A stretch of 64,000 nt of DNA from Coffea arabica (Eukaryota > Streptophyta > Magnoliopsida > Gentianales > Rubiaceae): the NCBI RefSeq assembly GCF_036785885.1, contig NC_092316.1, positions 26,281,001-26,345,000 of the forward strand, given 5' to 3'. The notes beneath the pieces are model-generated. The model ran no database searches and had not been told where the DNA came from. It worked only from the letters and a program-made list of their open reading frames with translations. Below, in pieces: positions 39,446 through 51,980 of the stretch. The position numbers were made by a program, and so were the translations under genes. Position 1 is the first letter of the stretch; the number at the start of each line of letters is the position of its first letter.

Positions 39446-39935
39446 TTTTTCTGCTTTTATATCCTCTTATTTATTACCTGTGTCTACTATTTAGGCAGAA
39501 TACCATCCCCCATTCTTACTAAGAAATTGAAAGAAACCTCAAAAATGGAAGAAGGGGTGGAAAGTGAGGAAGAAGGGGATGTAGAAATAGAAACAACTTC
39601 CGAAATGAAGGGGACTAAACAGGAACAAGAGGGATCCACTGAAGAAGATCCGTCTTCTTCTCTTTTTTCGGAAGAAAAAGAGGATTCGAACAAAATTGAT
39701 GAAACGGAAGAAATCCAAGTGAATGGAAAGGAAAAAACAAAGGATAAATTCCACTTTCACTTTACAGAGACAGGCTATAACAATATCCCATTTTATGATT
39801 ATGAGGATTCTTATCTGAATATGAGTGGGAATCAAGAAAATTGGAAATTAAAAGATAAAAAAGCTGTTAAAAGAAAGGAACTCTTCCACTTTGAAAAAAC
39901 TCTTGTAACTACTCTTTTCGATTATAACCGATGGA
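39446..39935 (+). pseudogene. ycf1: ycf1 (TIC214) 5' fragment of plastid origin
   Basis: The frame [21 protein letters not shown] through [16 protein letters not shown] and [13 protein letters not shown] to TLFDYNRW matches the region around residues 215-345 of plastid Ycf1, a component associated with the chloroplast protein import complex. Similarity stops after NRW and ndhF 3' sequence follows on the other strand. This is the arrangement at the inverted repeat/small single-copy border of plastid genomes. It is non-functional in the nucleus. Confidence 0.9.
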
Positions 39936-42900
39936 ATCAAATCAAATTTAAATAATAAAAACACTAATAAAAAAATAGATACATAAGTTAAATAGAAGAA
40001 AAGATAAGAAGAGATACGCCCACCACCTATATATTTAATAGCTTCTCCTATAAAGAAATTAATAACTGTAACAGCCCCACTTTCCCCTAAGGCGAACCAA
40101 AGGGGTTAGCAGACTGCCTGCCCAGCTCTCGCCAGGACTACGGATCAGTTAACGTCGATCTAATGCGCTCCGGAGCTTACCAACGCGCGCAAATAGGTCA
40201 AAATCACAAAATAAAAAAAAACGAAAATCGAAGCCGCGATGAACAGTAGAGGACACGTCAGAATCCGGCCGGATTTGGCCCTTTCTTTTTTCAAAATTTT
40301 TTTTTCTTTTTTCCGTTTGAAACGCGTATCAGTTCGAAATCCAACCAAGCATCGACCAAACATATATATACATTGGAAACCAACATTTGCAAGCCAAGAC
40401 GGCATATCAAATATTCAACTAGTTCATACATGTACAAATAACCATTTACAAGCCAACCATTGGTTGCAACAAAACACTTAGGGTTTTCACCCTCAAGGAG
40501 CTATTCAAAATATACATTCACATGAGCTCAACTTGAACCAACTAGCACATTCTTTCCAAAAGTGGTCATTTTCCTGTAAGGAAAACAAATGGCATGGTAT
40601 GAGCTAAAGCCCAGTGAGCAACTATCACACAAAAGCAGTCAAGATCACATAATCATAACCGTTCAGTTCAAATATGCAATTAAGAGATAAATCAAACCAG
40701 TGAAAGGATACGGTTGGCTCTCAAGAGCCCATTTCCACACTTGCAATCTTGATCCAACCTCATTGACCCTCCGTCAATGTTAAAAGTACCAAAACCGTAG
40801 ACCTCACTTTACTTCCTTTCCTTCCACCAATCATACCCCAACCGGGCCCGCACTCCATTCAGTCACTTTTGGTAATACTCGAGTATACCGGAACCAAGAG
40901 TCTCATTACTACAAGGTTCCTCAGTACAGTCCCCGTGGCAAGACAATTTTCACGACCAAGCCCTCGCCGGCTCGATCCAATTGACTACCAAACGGGGTTG
41001 AGCTCAGTGATACAGTAAAGCTGTTGGACATTCATCCAAACGACACCAAATCAGTTTCCATGAGTGGAATTCAGTATTTCATATAACCAGTACAGTATTT
41101 CAGTAAAACAGTCAATAGCCATGAATAAAATCACAAGGGGTGAGGGCGGTCAAGTACACCCTCACCTTAATCACTTCCAATAAGCAAATAAGCCTTCAAG
41201 GCATCAATTACACATATAACAAAGCCACATTGTAACATTTAAGTGAGTAGTATACTCACAAATCAAATAAGTGCTATTTCATGCACTTCCGTCAGGGGAA
41301 TGTCGTGAACCACCGTCACGCCCTAGAACAAGTAAACAAATGCAATGAGACTCGATAACGAGTCATATAGCAATGCCAATCACAACCCCAATAGGGTTTT
41401 ATAAACATATACAAGCATGATAGCAAACCAGGAATTAAGAAAGGCCTTAAACTTAGGCCTTGGAAAGAAAACCGGATTCGACCTCATAATGCGGTAATGG
41501 CACAACTCTCACTACGATTATTGGATGGGGGTGTAAGACCCACCGCTTCGAAGCTATGGAACAGGGCTACAACAATGAAGAAGGTCACTCAATCCAGTTC
41601 CTAGCTTAAATAGGTCGAAAATGCCAAATACTATACCAGAATTACCAAAACAGGTTTGCAAATCACACAAAACTGTAATTACTATAACTTAGTCTATACA
41701 AGTCCAAATGCCGAAATTCCAAAGGCATATGTTAGCTAAGACATCCAGCTACATTTCATCAGAAGACACCAACAACTAAATCCAAACCAATTCCAGTCAA
41801 AATGGCCAATAACCAGTACAGTTTTCGCATTCTGTCCAAAGCAGAATAGCTACAGTAATTTCGTCATAACTCATTCCACATTAATCCAAATGACCTGAAA
41901 TTTTACAGGCACCTCAAACACATCAATACCTACAACTTTCATGTTTTGAGCAAAGTCAAATTCGGCCTCTAACCCTATGATCCAAAACCGGACAGAATTG
42001 GGGATTTAAGAACCCTAACTTTTCAGTTTTCATTCCAAATCCAAAATTGGTTGCATTTATCCACATTTCACACCCACTAGAGTTATTATAGGCCATTGCC
42101 AATCATCACAAACAACCACACCATCATAATCCAATTAAACCAGAAAAATCATCAATAAATGGAAAACTTCACCAAATCACTTCAAGTCAAGATAAAAACC
42201 AGAAATTTCAGCACTTTAATCACTAATAAGCATAACTTAAGCATCATTAGATGTAGGAGGAAGATACACACACCACTCACCTAGTAACAAGAGAGGTAGA
42301 GGTGTTGGACACCTTAGCTCTTCCAAAAACTTCACCAAATCAACCACTAACACCAACTAGAAAGATTTTATGGAGTAGAAACTAGTTTAGTTGGTTGAGT
42401 TATGGATTGAAGCAAGAAGAAATCAAGACTTGAAGAGGTTTTCTTCCTTCCTTGAACTTGAGAGAGAGGGCCGGCCAACAAGAGAAGAAAAATTGTGAAT
42501 TTTATGCAATTTTTGGATATTTAATCCTTTGGTCAAAAAGTCAAAATTGTGAATAGTAAATCTTAAAGGAAAACCAATAACATGGTGACACTTGTCACTC
42601 TATTCAATGCATTCTTATCACTTCTTTTCTCTCTCACATCAATCACTTCACACACTCTACTTATCTCTTAACACCCGATAAAATTTACACAGTATCCGGA
42701 ATTTAACCTAATTGGCCGAATTTTTTCGAACTTTTCGCACTAGTGGGTCCCACGTCCAGTATATATTCTTAATTTTCTAAAAACTCACCAATACTAGAAA
42801 AATCATCTAAAAACTATAATTGCTCATAAAATCAATCCAGAAAAAGTTTCTAAGCCAGAAAATGCAAAAATTATGCAATTAAGGGAACTAAAACCCTAGG

Positions 42901-44675
42901 AAAATTTTTAGGGTATTTACGGGTTCTCACAATAACACTAACACCATTCGTAATTCCATCAATTATCCGTCGATCAAAAAAATGAGTTAATTTAGCCAAT
43001 CCTCTTATTCCTCCAGTGAAGGATCTTGTATAAAAAGAATCTATGTAAGCACGATTATATGACCAATTATATACGCCATTTATAATTTTGTCCCAAAGAA
43101 TTCTCTTAGGACCTCTTTTAAGAATTGAATTAATTAAATCAAAATTCTGTAAAGAGGAGTACGTGGGTTTATATAAAAAGGATGCTATAAATATTCCTAA
43201 ATAAGCTATACTGACAGAAGATACTGTATCTTTCAAAAATTCGTACCAATCCATCGAATGACTCAACTTTTGGTGCAAAAGATTTATAGATGGAGTTAAC
43301 CATTTGGATAATATATCTAAATCTACTCCTTTTTGATTGAAAGGAATTCCTATAGATCCAACGAACAAAGTAAATAGACCCAATATAAGTAAAGGGAATG
43401 ACATAGTATTGTCTGGTTCATAAGGATAGGAATAAAACTTTTTATTCTCAAAATGAGTAATAGTAATAAAGGGACCTGTCACATTTCGAACATTTTCAGC
43501 AATTGGATATGTCTTTTTTTTCAAAAAATAAGAACTTTCAATATTATTCATTGTTGATAAAGAAAAATTGTTGTTAATTTTTTTCGAAACTCCCCTACCC
43601 CATAGAGATATTGAATAGAAAAATACTTTTTCTTTACCAATGTAATTTTGAAAATGAACACTTAAATGCCCTTCAAAAGTAAGTAAATATATCCGAAAAA
43701 TATAAAATGTTGTTAAACCCGCGGTAGCCCAAGCTATGATTGCGAAAATCGTTGAATACAACCAACTATCATTAAGAATTTCATCTTTGGACCAAAAACA
43801 AGCCAAGGGTGGAATACCACAAAGAGAAAGTGTACCTAATAAAAAAGTGTTTTTGGTAGTTGGTATATGTTTTGTTAAGCCTCCCATAAGAACCATATTT
43901 TGACTTTTATAAGGAGAATATCCAACAATTGTTTCCATTGAATGAATAACGGATCCAGATCCTAAAACCAATAATGCTTTGGAATAGGCATGAGTAATCA
44001 AATAAAATTAAACACTTCAATAAGATCCCATACCTAGAGCTAGCATCATATAACCCAATTGAGACATTGTGGAAAAAGCTAATCCTCTTTTAATGTCTTT
44101 TTGAGCTAGAGCTAAAGTAGCTCCTAATAATACTGTTATTATTCCAATCAACGAAATAAAATTCATTATGTAAGGTATAACTATGAAAAGAGGAATAAGC
44201 CGAGCTACAAGAAAAATTCCCGCTGCTACCATTTTTCCGTTGCTACTATGGTAGCAGCGTGTATAAGAGCAGAAATAGGAGTGGGCCCTTCCATGGCATC
44301 AGGTAACCATACATGAAGGGAAAATTGTGCCGATTTAGCAATGGCACCGGCAAATACTAGACCAGCACACAAAGTAACAAACAAAGAATTGACTTCATTA
44401 TCATAAATCAAGTTATTGAATATTTCGAATAAATCATGAAATTCAAAACTACCCGTTATGTAGTAAAAACCTAAAATTCCTAATAATAAACCAAAATCCC
44501 CTATACGATTAGTCACAAAAGCTTTTTGGCAAGCATTTGCAGCAAGAGGTTGTGTAAACCAAAACCCTATTAATAAATAAGAACACATTCCAACCAATTC
44601 CCAAAAAATATAAATTTGTATCAAATTCAAACTAGTAACTAATCCAAACATGGAAGTACTGAAAAAACCCATCAA
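39936..44675 (-). pseudogene. ndhF: ndhF fragment of plastid origin, split by a solo LTR
   Basis: On the minus strand, NADH dehydrogenase-like subunit 5 can be read from [17 protein letters not shown] (near 44670, about residue 130) through [53 protein letters not shown] and [14 protein letters not shown] to [13 protein letters not shown] sequence near 42960. After removal of the LTR at 40067-42931 it continues into its C-terminus at 40066-39936. The first ~130 residues are absent. Breaks: a frameshift near 44230 and a disrupted stretch at 44002-44016. In chloroplasts the protein is a proton-pumping membrane subunit of the NDH complex; this copy is dead. Confidence 0.93.
40067..42931 (-). mobile_element. 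Solo LTR 3 inserted in the ndhF pseudogene (minus orientation)
   Basis: The 2,865-bp block starts TGTAACAGCCCC and ends GGGTTCTCACA, flanked by ATAAC at 40062-40066 and 42932-42936. ndhF sequence continues on both sides, which independently confirms the boundaries. The left end carries the shared LTR end module (CTGCCTGCCCAGCTCTCGCC). No internal domain remains. Confidence 0.93.
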
Positions 44676-45361
44676 ATATTCAATATGATTCCACAAGATC
44701 TAGTTTCGTTCAAGTAATGCATTCCAGCCAACTGAAAGGATCTTCTGATCAATCCAGAGATCATTTGGATTCCATTAGTAATGAGAATTCGAAATATCAC
44801 ACATTGATTAATCAGAGAGATTCAACAACTAAAAGAAAGATCGATTCTTTTGGATCCTTCCTTTCTTCAAACGGAACGAACAGAGATAGAATCAGATCGA
44901 TTCCCGAAATGCCTTTCTGGCTATTCCTCAATGTCCTGGCTATTCACGGAATGTGAGAAGCAGATGATCAATGATGGAGCCAAGGGGGGACAGAGGGGGG
45001 CCATGGCCCCCCGTAAGTTTTGAAAATTTTAATTTATAAGATGTAAATATATGTGTAAAATAAAATTGGCCCCCCCTAAATTTTTACAATTTTAGTTTAT
45101 ATTATGAGAGTTGAGATATATATATATATATATATATATATGAATTAGTCATCTTTGAATTAATTTTTTTCTTCAAAAAAAGTTATTTATTTTTTATTGT
45201 ACTAATTATTTAACTTTCAAAAATTAAACATATAGTTTGATGTTCCATAGTAAATTGACCCAATGTGATGTATTAGAATAAAAAGACTCAATTCATAATT
45301 GTTAATGGGCTAAAAAGACCCAATTCATAATTGTTAAAAGCAAGAACTAGTACGTCTAAGA

Positions 45362-45694
45362 ATGGAACTTCAATATTTTGAGCTTGACATTCCAAATCAT
45401 CATGAATTGCAAGAATTATCTGGTATTCATGAGTTATGTCAAGGCTTGGTGAAAACAAGAAAATCAGTGATAGATCCTCTTATTGACAGATTTATTACTC
45501 TTCCTATATCAACTGCAACTACAGAGCGAGCATTTTCAATTATGAAAATAATCAAGACAAAGCTCCGAAACAAGATGGAAGATAATTTCTTGAATGATTG
45601 TCTAACTGTGTATATAGAAAAGGAAGTTGCTGAAAAATTTAGCAGTGATTCAATCATAGATGAATTTAGCTCTATGAAAGAGCATAGAGCTTAA
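45362..45694 (+). pseudogene. hAT transposase C-terminal domain in the ycf2-inserted copy
   Basis: The 110-residue frame starts at MELQYFELDIPNHHE, then continues TRKSVIDPLIDRFITLPIST, ATTERAFSIMKIIKTKLRNK and DCLTVYIEKEVAEKF to a stop at 45694. This is the hAT dimerisation region; the RNase H-like catalytic core and DNA-binding zinc finger are missing. It differs from the copy at 36420-36671 by only one or two residues over the shared part. Confidence 0.85.
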
Positions 45695-45787
45695 TTTACT
45701 TCTAATAAAAGATGTTGAAATTTCAAATTATGTTAACATAACTTTTATCTTTTTTCAATTGAAAATAGTTACATTTATATTACATGG

Positions 45788-45789
<2 letters not shown>

Positions 45790-45843
<54 letters not shown>
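45790..45843. repeat. (TA)n microsatellite
   Basis: Pure TA dinucleotides inside the hAT element, matching the tract in the other copy. Confidence 0.95.
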
Positions 45844-45845
<2 letters not shown>

Positions 45846-46291
45846 CATAGGTGACATATTAGAGAGCATCTTCTCATAATGTGCAAATTGGATGGTTTGT
45901 GATGTTATAAGATATTTAATCAAAAGTTATCTTTTTTGTTAATTTTTGTTATGACTATACCGCATATTTATGAATAGACATACCTTTATAATTAAATTTA
46001 ATATTTGAAATTTTTAGATGTCATATATTTAAATAGAAGAAAATTATTTTGAACATAATATATTAAGATAATTTTATTAGAAAAAAATTTTGGCCCCAAA
46101 AAAAAAAAAAAATCCTGGCTCCGTCAATGCAGATGATTAATCATCTGCTTCCGGAAGAAATCGAAGAATTTCTTGGGAATCCTACAAGATCCGTTTGTTC
46201 TTTTTTCTCTGATAGATGGTCAGAACTTCATCTGGGTTTGAATCGTACTGAGAGGTCTACTAGAGATAAAAAATTGTTGAAGAAACAACAA

Positions 46292-46440
46292 GATCTTTAT
46301 GAAACAATCAATAATTTGCTTCATTTTCAATTGGGCCTTGCTCTAGCTTCTTTAGGTGTTATTACTTCCTTGGTAGCTCAACACATGTACTCTTTACCTA
46401 TTTATGCATTCATAGCATAAGACTTTACTGCTCAGGCTGA
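46292..46440 (+). pseudogene. psaB: psaB fragment of plastid origin
   Basis: About 45 residues ([34 protein letters not shown]) belong to PsaB, the photosystem I reaction-centre apoprotein. The join to ycf2 is direct, at an AGATCTTTATGA overlap. A TAA at 46418-46420 replaces the Gln codon that follows AFIA. The match is lost by about 46440. Confidence 0.88.
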
Positions 46441-46935
46441 TCAGATTATTGTACACAAAAGGCGGAGGGTAAGTTATAGAAAAAAAGAACGGAACCAAAT
46501 AAAGGAATTATGGATTGGGTCAGGAATACTGGTTGGAATTCGGTTATGGATAAAAAATTTCCTATGTTATACTATTCCATTTTCGACGACGAATTGATTT
46601 GATAGCTCAGATATTGTTATTGCCCTAGGTTTTTTTTTTTTTTTTTTTTTTTTACTTTCAAACCGTGGGTTCTATTATATGCAAGGTTTTTTGATTGATT
46701 GAAAAAGTAAATGAAAAAGTAAATTAATGGGGGACGGTCTATAAATTTTGATATTTATCAATTTTTTTTATTTTTATCAAATTTTTTCTGAGAATTTCTT
46801 GTATTTTCATCTGTCTCTATTCATTTCATTTTTATGTTTTTGTTTTGAATGCATTAGAAAATTTTTTTTATTTGTTAGCTCAACACTTTGATTGCCTTGT
46901 TTAATGTCTTTGAGGTAGGAAAGGAGAACACTTTG
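46441..46935. other. Plastid-like or unassigned non-coding segment
   Basis: This includes a stretch with CCTATGTTATACTATTCC and GACGACGAATTGATTTGATA, which looks like plastid spacer DNA, then a long poly-T run (46629-46652) and AT-rich sequence. A 20-base word ACACTTTGATTGCC occurs twice (near 46885 and 46928). I cannot assign a source gene. Confidence 0.4.
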
Positions 46936-47313
<378 letters not shown>

Positions 47314-47420
47314 CTATTTCATTATATTCCATCCATACCCCAATTCCATTCATTTAATATCCCTTTGGTGTCATTGACATAACAGATGTCGTTTCTAGTC
47401 TATATTTCTTTTCTATATAT

Positions 47421-47650
47421 GGAAGAGCTTGCATCAGCATCGCAATTTCAATTCAAACATGGGTTTGATTTACGCCCCATATTCTGAGAAATATTTACCA
47501 TCCGAAAAGAGGAAAAAAAGGATTCTTTGTCTAAAGAAATGCATAAAAAAAGGGCAGATGTATAGAACTTTTCAACGAGATAGTGCTTTTTCAACTCTCT
47601 CAAAATGGAATCTATTCCAAACATATATGCCATGGTTCCTTACTTCGACA
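47421..47650 (+). pseudogene. ycf2: Second ycf2 fragment of plastid origin
   Basis: [40 protein letters not shown] and [20 protein letters not shown] belong to a more central part of Ycf2 than the fragment at 44700. The frame is open but ends by fusion to ycf1 at about 47650. The ~115 bases to its left (47306-47420) look plastid-like but are unassigned. Confidence 0.9.
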
Positions 47651-48828
47651 GGGTACAAATAAATTGATATTTTTAGAAATTATCAAAAAAGTCCCTCAAT
47701 GGTCATACAAATTAATCACCGATTTAGAACAACAATCAGGAGAGCATCAAGAAAACGTACCGGTTGATCATCAAATTCACTCAAGAAAAGCCAAACGTGT
47801 AGTGATTTTTACTGATAACAAGGAGAATACCAATCCTAATAAGGATAATGATACTTCGCAATAGTCGGATTTTCGAAGAGGAATAATTAAAGGTTCTATG
47901 CGCGCTCAAAGACATAAAATTGTTATTTGGGAACTCTTTCAAGCAAATGTGCATTCTCCCCTTTTTTTGGACAGGATGAAAAAATCTCCTCATTTTTCCT
48001 TTGATATATCCGTACTGATTAAACTTCTTTTTAGAAATTGGATAGGGAAGGGGGCCAAATTTGAAATTCTGGAGTATACAGATGAAGAAACAAAAAAGGA
48101 AGATAAAAAGGAAAAGGATAAAAAGAGGAGAACAAAAGAAAGGAACAAGCACGGATAGAGATAGCAGAAGCCTGGGATACCATTCCTTTTGCACAAGTAA
48201 TAAGAGGTTCCATGTTAATAAGTCAATCTTTTTTTATAAAATATATTCGTTTACTTGTATTAATAATAGGCAAAAATATTGTACGTATGATATTTTTCCA
48301 ATTTCCGGAATGGTCTGAGGATCTAGAGGGATGGAATAGAGAAATGCATGTTAAATGTACCTATAATGGTGTTCAATTATCGGAAATAGAATTTCCGAAA
48401 AATTGGTTAATAGACGGTATTCAGATAAAAATCCTATTTCCTTTCTGTCTGAAACCTTGGCATAGATCGAAACGACGGCCCTCTCATAGAGATTTAATGA
48501 AAAAGAAAAAACAAAAAGATGATTTTTGTTTTTTAACAGTTTGGGGAATGGAAACTGAACTTCCATTTGGTTCTCCTAGAAAACAATCTTCTTTTTTTGA
48601 GCCCGCTGTTAAGGAGATGGAAACAAAAATTATAAAATTCAAAAGGGCATATTTTCTAGCTCTAAAAGTTTTAAAGAGAAAAACAAAATTACTTCTAAGA
48701 GTTTCAAAAGGAACAAAAAAATGGATTATCAAAAGTTTTTTTTATTTCTAAAAAGACTAATAAAAGAACTTTCTAAATTAAATCCAATTATATTATTTAG
48801 ATTCAGAGAAGTATATGAATCGAATGCG

Positions 48829-51800
48829 TGATACCTTAACTTTTAGGATACTATTGTTGTTTAGTCTTCAAGAGGATATTATGATTTCTTTATTTAAGAC
48901 ATTGTTTTGTTTTGAAAATGAGAAAACCCTAAATTCTAGAAATCCTAAAGTCTGATAAAAAACCCTAGTTTACTTGTGACTAACCGGTTTTCTTAAATCT
49001 CTCATTTTGAAGCGAAACCTGAATTGTAATCACTGGAATTGTAAAATCCCTCATGTTTTCTTAAAATTCCTTTTTATTTGGCATTAATTTCCTTATAATA
49101 GCTATACTACTCATTTACATTCCCAATGTTTAGAATAAAGAATAGAATTAAGAGTTTTCCCTTTTGCATTCATCGTTAGGGTATACTAAAATTTTTACGC
49201 CTATCCGTAGTGTGACTATCCGGTACGGAGAGTGGATCAAATTTGGTGATTAAGAGTGAGTTTTAGACAATATTAAGTGTGTGAGTAGAAGTGATAATAA
49301 TAAGTTAGTGAATTATAAGTTAAAACCCTAGTATATGCGATTTAAGAAAAAATGGGTTGAACCGACGGTTACCGTTTGTTACCGAGTGAGTGCACCACTT
49401 GAACACTAATTTATTGTCTTAATTTCCTTGATATTAATTGATTAATATAAGCCCCAAAATATCCTCAAGGCAGCTGAAATATTGGACCAAAAATAAGAGA
49501 GAAAAGAACAAAATTTGACTACCAATCAAAGTGTGACACTTGTCACCTTTGACCCAAATTCATTTCTATCATTTTAACCTTCTTGAAGCTTCATTTGTGC
49601 TTTCATTTATAGCCTTCCAGCCATGAGAGTGAGAGGAAAAAGAAGAGAGGAAACCATTTCAATCCATCTTGGGTTTTGCTTGATTGAGTGAGAAAATCAA
49701 GAAACTAAACCGATTAAAGCTTCCTTTGAGTGCTTAGGTGGTTGTGTGTTGGTAAAAGTTTGGAAGGGAAAGCTAGGGTTACTCTTGAAAGCAGCTTTAG
49801 TAAGGTAATAATGCTGGTTTACCATTTTCTTACTTTTAATGTTGCTTAAGTTGATATAGCACCTCAAATCTTTGGTTAATGATAGTTGTTTCAATGGTTT
49901 GGATAGTTATGGTGCATGTTCTTGAGTTAGGGCTGAGGTTTTCAACTGTATTTCTTGTTGGTTAGATGGCATATGATGGTTATAAAGTTGTATAGGAAGT
50001 TGAGGTAGTGAATCAAGCCAAAAATAAGCAAATTAGCATTGGACTGAATGAATTCCAGATTTCAGTTTTTCACCTCCCTTGTTCTGATCGGTTCTGTTTG
50101 ACTAGGTTGGAGGCTGAATTAGGCTTAGTATAAAACATGAAAGTTGTAGGGAATGATGTTTTATAGTTTTCTGTAAAATTTTAGCTCAATCCAAGTACTG
50201 TATCACATGAAAAGATAAAAATACCCCTGACTGCCATAGGTAGAGCTTCATGGACAGTTTTGACATTTCACCAATTTGACCGCATCTGTTCACCCTGATC
50301 CGTACTGAATTAGCATTTGACCAAAACACATAATTCTAGTACTATGTCTTAGCTTTCCAATGCCTCTGAAAACGTCTTAATCAAACTTCGGTAGCCTGAG
50401 TTATTGTCGGTTACGCATAGTGCGTTTAACTAGCCCGAATATGAGAATCTAGTTCAGTAATTTGAAATTTTGACCTAGATACACTACGAACTGGACTAAG
50501 TGATCTTCATCAAAGTTGTAGCCCTTTATCTTAGCTTCGAAAAGGCATCTCGTATGGCTTAAACTAATGACCACAGCTTCTGTTATAATTAAAACCGTAA
50601 AAGGTGTCAAGATTGTGAAATGTCCGTTTGTGCCTTTGGGTGCGGACGCGCGGACGTTTTCATTTTCGCGCAAGCGCCCGTGCATTCTCAACTGTTTTTT
50701 CTGTTTGGACCGTTTGGGACTATTTTTGTTATTTTGTTACCATTCCGGCCATTTCGGCCAATTTCGACATTCTTTTGGCCTTAACGTCGTTTTTGACTGT
50801 TTTTGATCGTTTAAGTTATAAACTGCTATTGTATGGCCGTTTCACTTATGTGTGTATATAATCTGTTAATACAGACTGTGAGGCTTTTGACGGTGACGAT
50901 CAAGCTCAGTGAATTGTATTGTTTTCGTGCCAAACTTTATCAAGTGAGTAATTGGGTTGTTATTGATGTGAAATTGTTAAATTGCTTTGTATATGTTAAA
51001 TGGGTACTTAGGCAAGGGTGTACTTTATCTTACTAGACCTAAACCCATCCTTTGTTTCGATTTCATATGTGAGAATACATGTCTTATATTGCGTATCACC
51101 CTTTTGTTGAGTGCTGTGGGGGTGATTACATGACTTGAATTGAACCCCATTTGCTGTGTGCTGTTTGGGGTAAGTACTTTGTTGTGTACTTTGTTGAGAG
51201 GTATCATCTATTGAGAGATCGGATATCTTAGGGTTTGGTTCCAACCCGGTTCCAAGGGTAGACGAACTATTCGAGCCAACTGGGGTTTGGTCGAAATTAG
51301 TTCCATGCTAACCTTGGGATTTCGTTCTTTGTTAAAGCTTTGATTGAATCTAAGTGATTTTGTTTCGCTCGAGCTGCTGTGTGTTGTTGACTGGCTAGCG
51401 GGGGTTGATGAGGTGAATAGAAAAAGTTAAGTGGGGCCTACGGTCCATGAGTACTTTGGTTGACGGAGTGTCAACAGGCGTTCAAGCTCGGGGAATTGAA
51501 CTGGCTTTGAAGCCACTCGTATCCTACCATTGTGATGTTACATTTCTGAATTGATGTGAAATATTTGGATTTATATGTTTATTTGAATGTACTTTTACAT
51601 TTGTACCCCAATTATTCACTAAACATATAGCTTACCCCGTTCCATTTGTTTTTCTTAGCAGGGGGCCGACGCGGGGATCGCTCGGGAAGGTGTATAGATT
51701 TTTGGTTATAGAATAGTTGACTTTATACCTATTATAAGTTGACTAGTAAGATGTATATAGTTGTCGTGGTGGTTGTAGTTATCAGGTTTAGGGTTTACTT

Positions 51801-51964
51801 TCTGGTACTCGTGATATGTAATTCTTAGGGAATTTGATATAATATTTGAGATTTATCTTGTAATTCATTTGAGTACTGTAGTGAGTGAGTGAGTCTCGGC
51901 AAGAGCTGGGTAGACGACCCGCCGAACCCTGGGGTATGCCCTAGGGAAAGGTGGGGCCGTCACA
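48829..51964 (+). repeat. 5' LTR of the LARD-like element
   Basis: 3,136 bp, TGATACC to CCGTCACA. Near the right end it has the block GTATATAGTTGTCGTGG, GTTGTAGTTATCAG, TACTCGTGATATGTAATTC and GTGAGTGAGTGAGT shared with solo LTR 2, then the common end module. The open frames within are short and unconserved between the two LTRs. Confidence 0.93.
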
Positions 51965-51966
51965 GG

Positions 51967-51980
51967 TGGCATCAGAGTTT
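51967..51980 (+). other. Primer-binding site of the LARD-like element
   Basis: TGGCATCAGAGTTT starts two bases after the 5' LTR and resembles the initiator-tRNA-Met site TGGTATCAGAGC used by many plant gypsy elements, with a few substitutions. Confidence 0.75.

Larger units (their letters stand above)
44969..46129 (+). mobile_element. hAT element inserted in ycf2, with 8-bp target duplication
   Basis: The element runs from CAATGATGGAGCCAAGG to CCTGGCTCCGTCAATG; read inward the right end is CATTGACGGAGCCAGG, an imperfect terminal inverted repeat. CAGATGAT occurs at 44961-44968 and again at 46130-46137, an exact 8-bp duplication as expected for hAT. Ycf2 reading continues across it. At 1,161 bp it holds only the C-terminal transposase fragment, so it moved with help from another element. 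Confidence 0.92.
44700..46293 (+). pseudogene. ycf2: ycf2 fragment of plastid origin, split by a hAT element
   Basis: Left part 44700-44968 encodes [19 protein letters not shown] and then, after a small shift, [19 protein letters not shown]. Right part 46130-46293 encodes [19 protein letters not shown] and [20 protein letters not shown]. Both belong to the large plastid Ycf2 protein and are adjacent there, so the hAT insertion is the only thing between them. A stop follows AIHGM in the left part. It is a dead copy. Confidence 0.92.

Noticed and set aside
39482..39955. Acidic 192-residue-type ORF that could be taken as a nuclear gene
   Set aside because: It is plastid Ycf1 sequence fused to upstream non-coding plastid DNA; no nuclear gene structure.
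42871..44001. Long 376-residue ORF resembling an intact NADH dehydrogenase gene
   Set aside because: It is a fragment of plastid ndhF lacking the N-terminus, with its last residues read into an inserted LTR.
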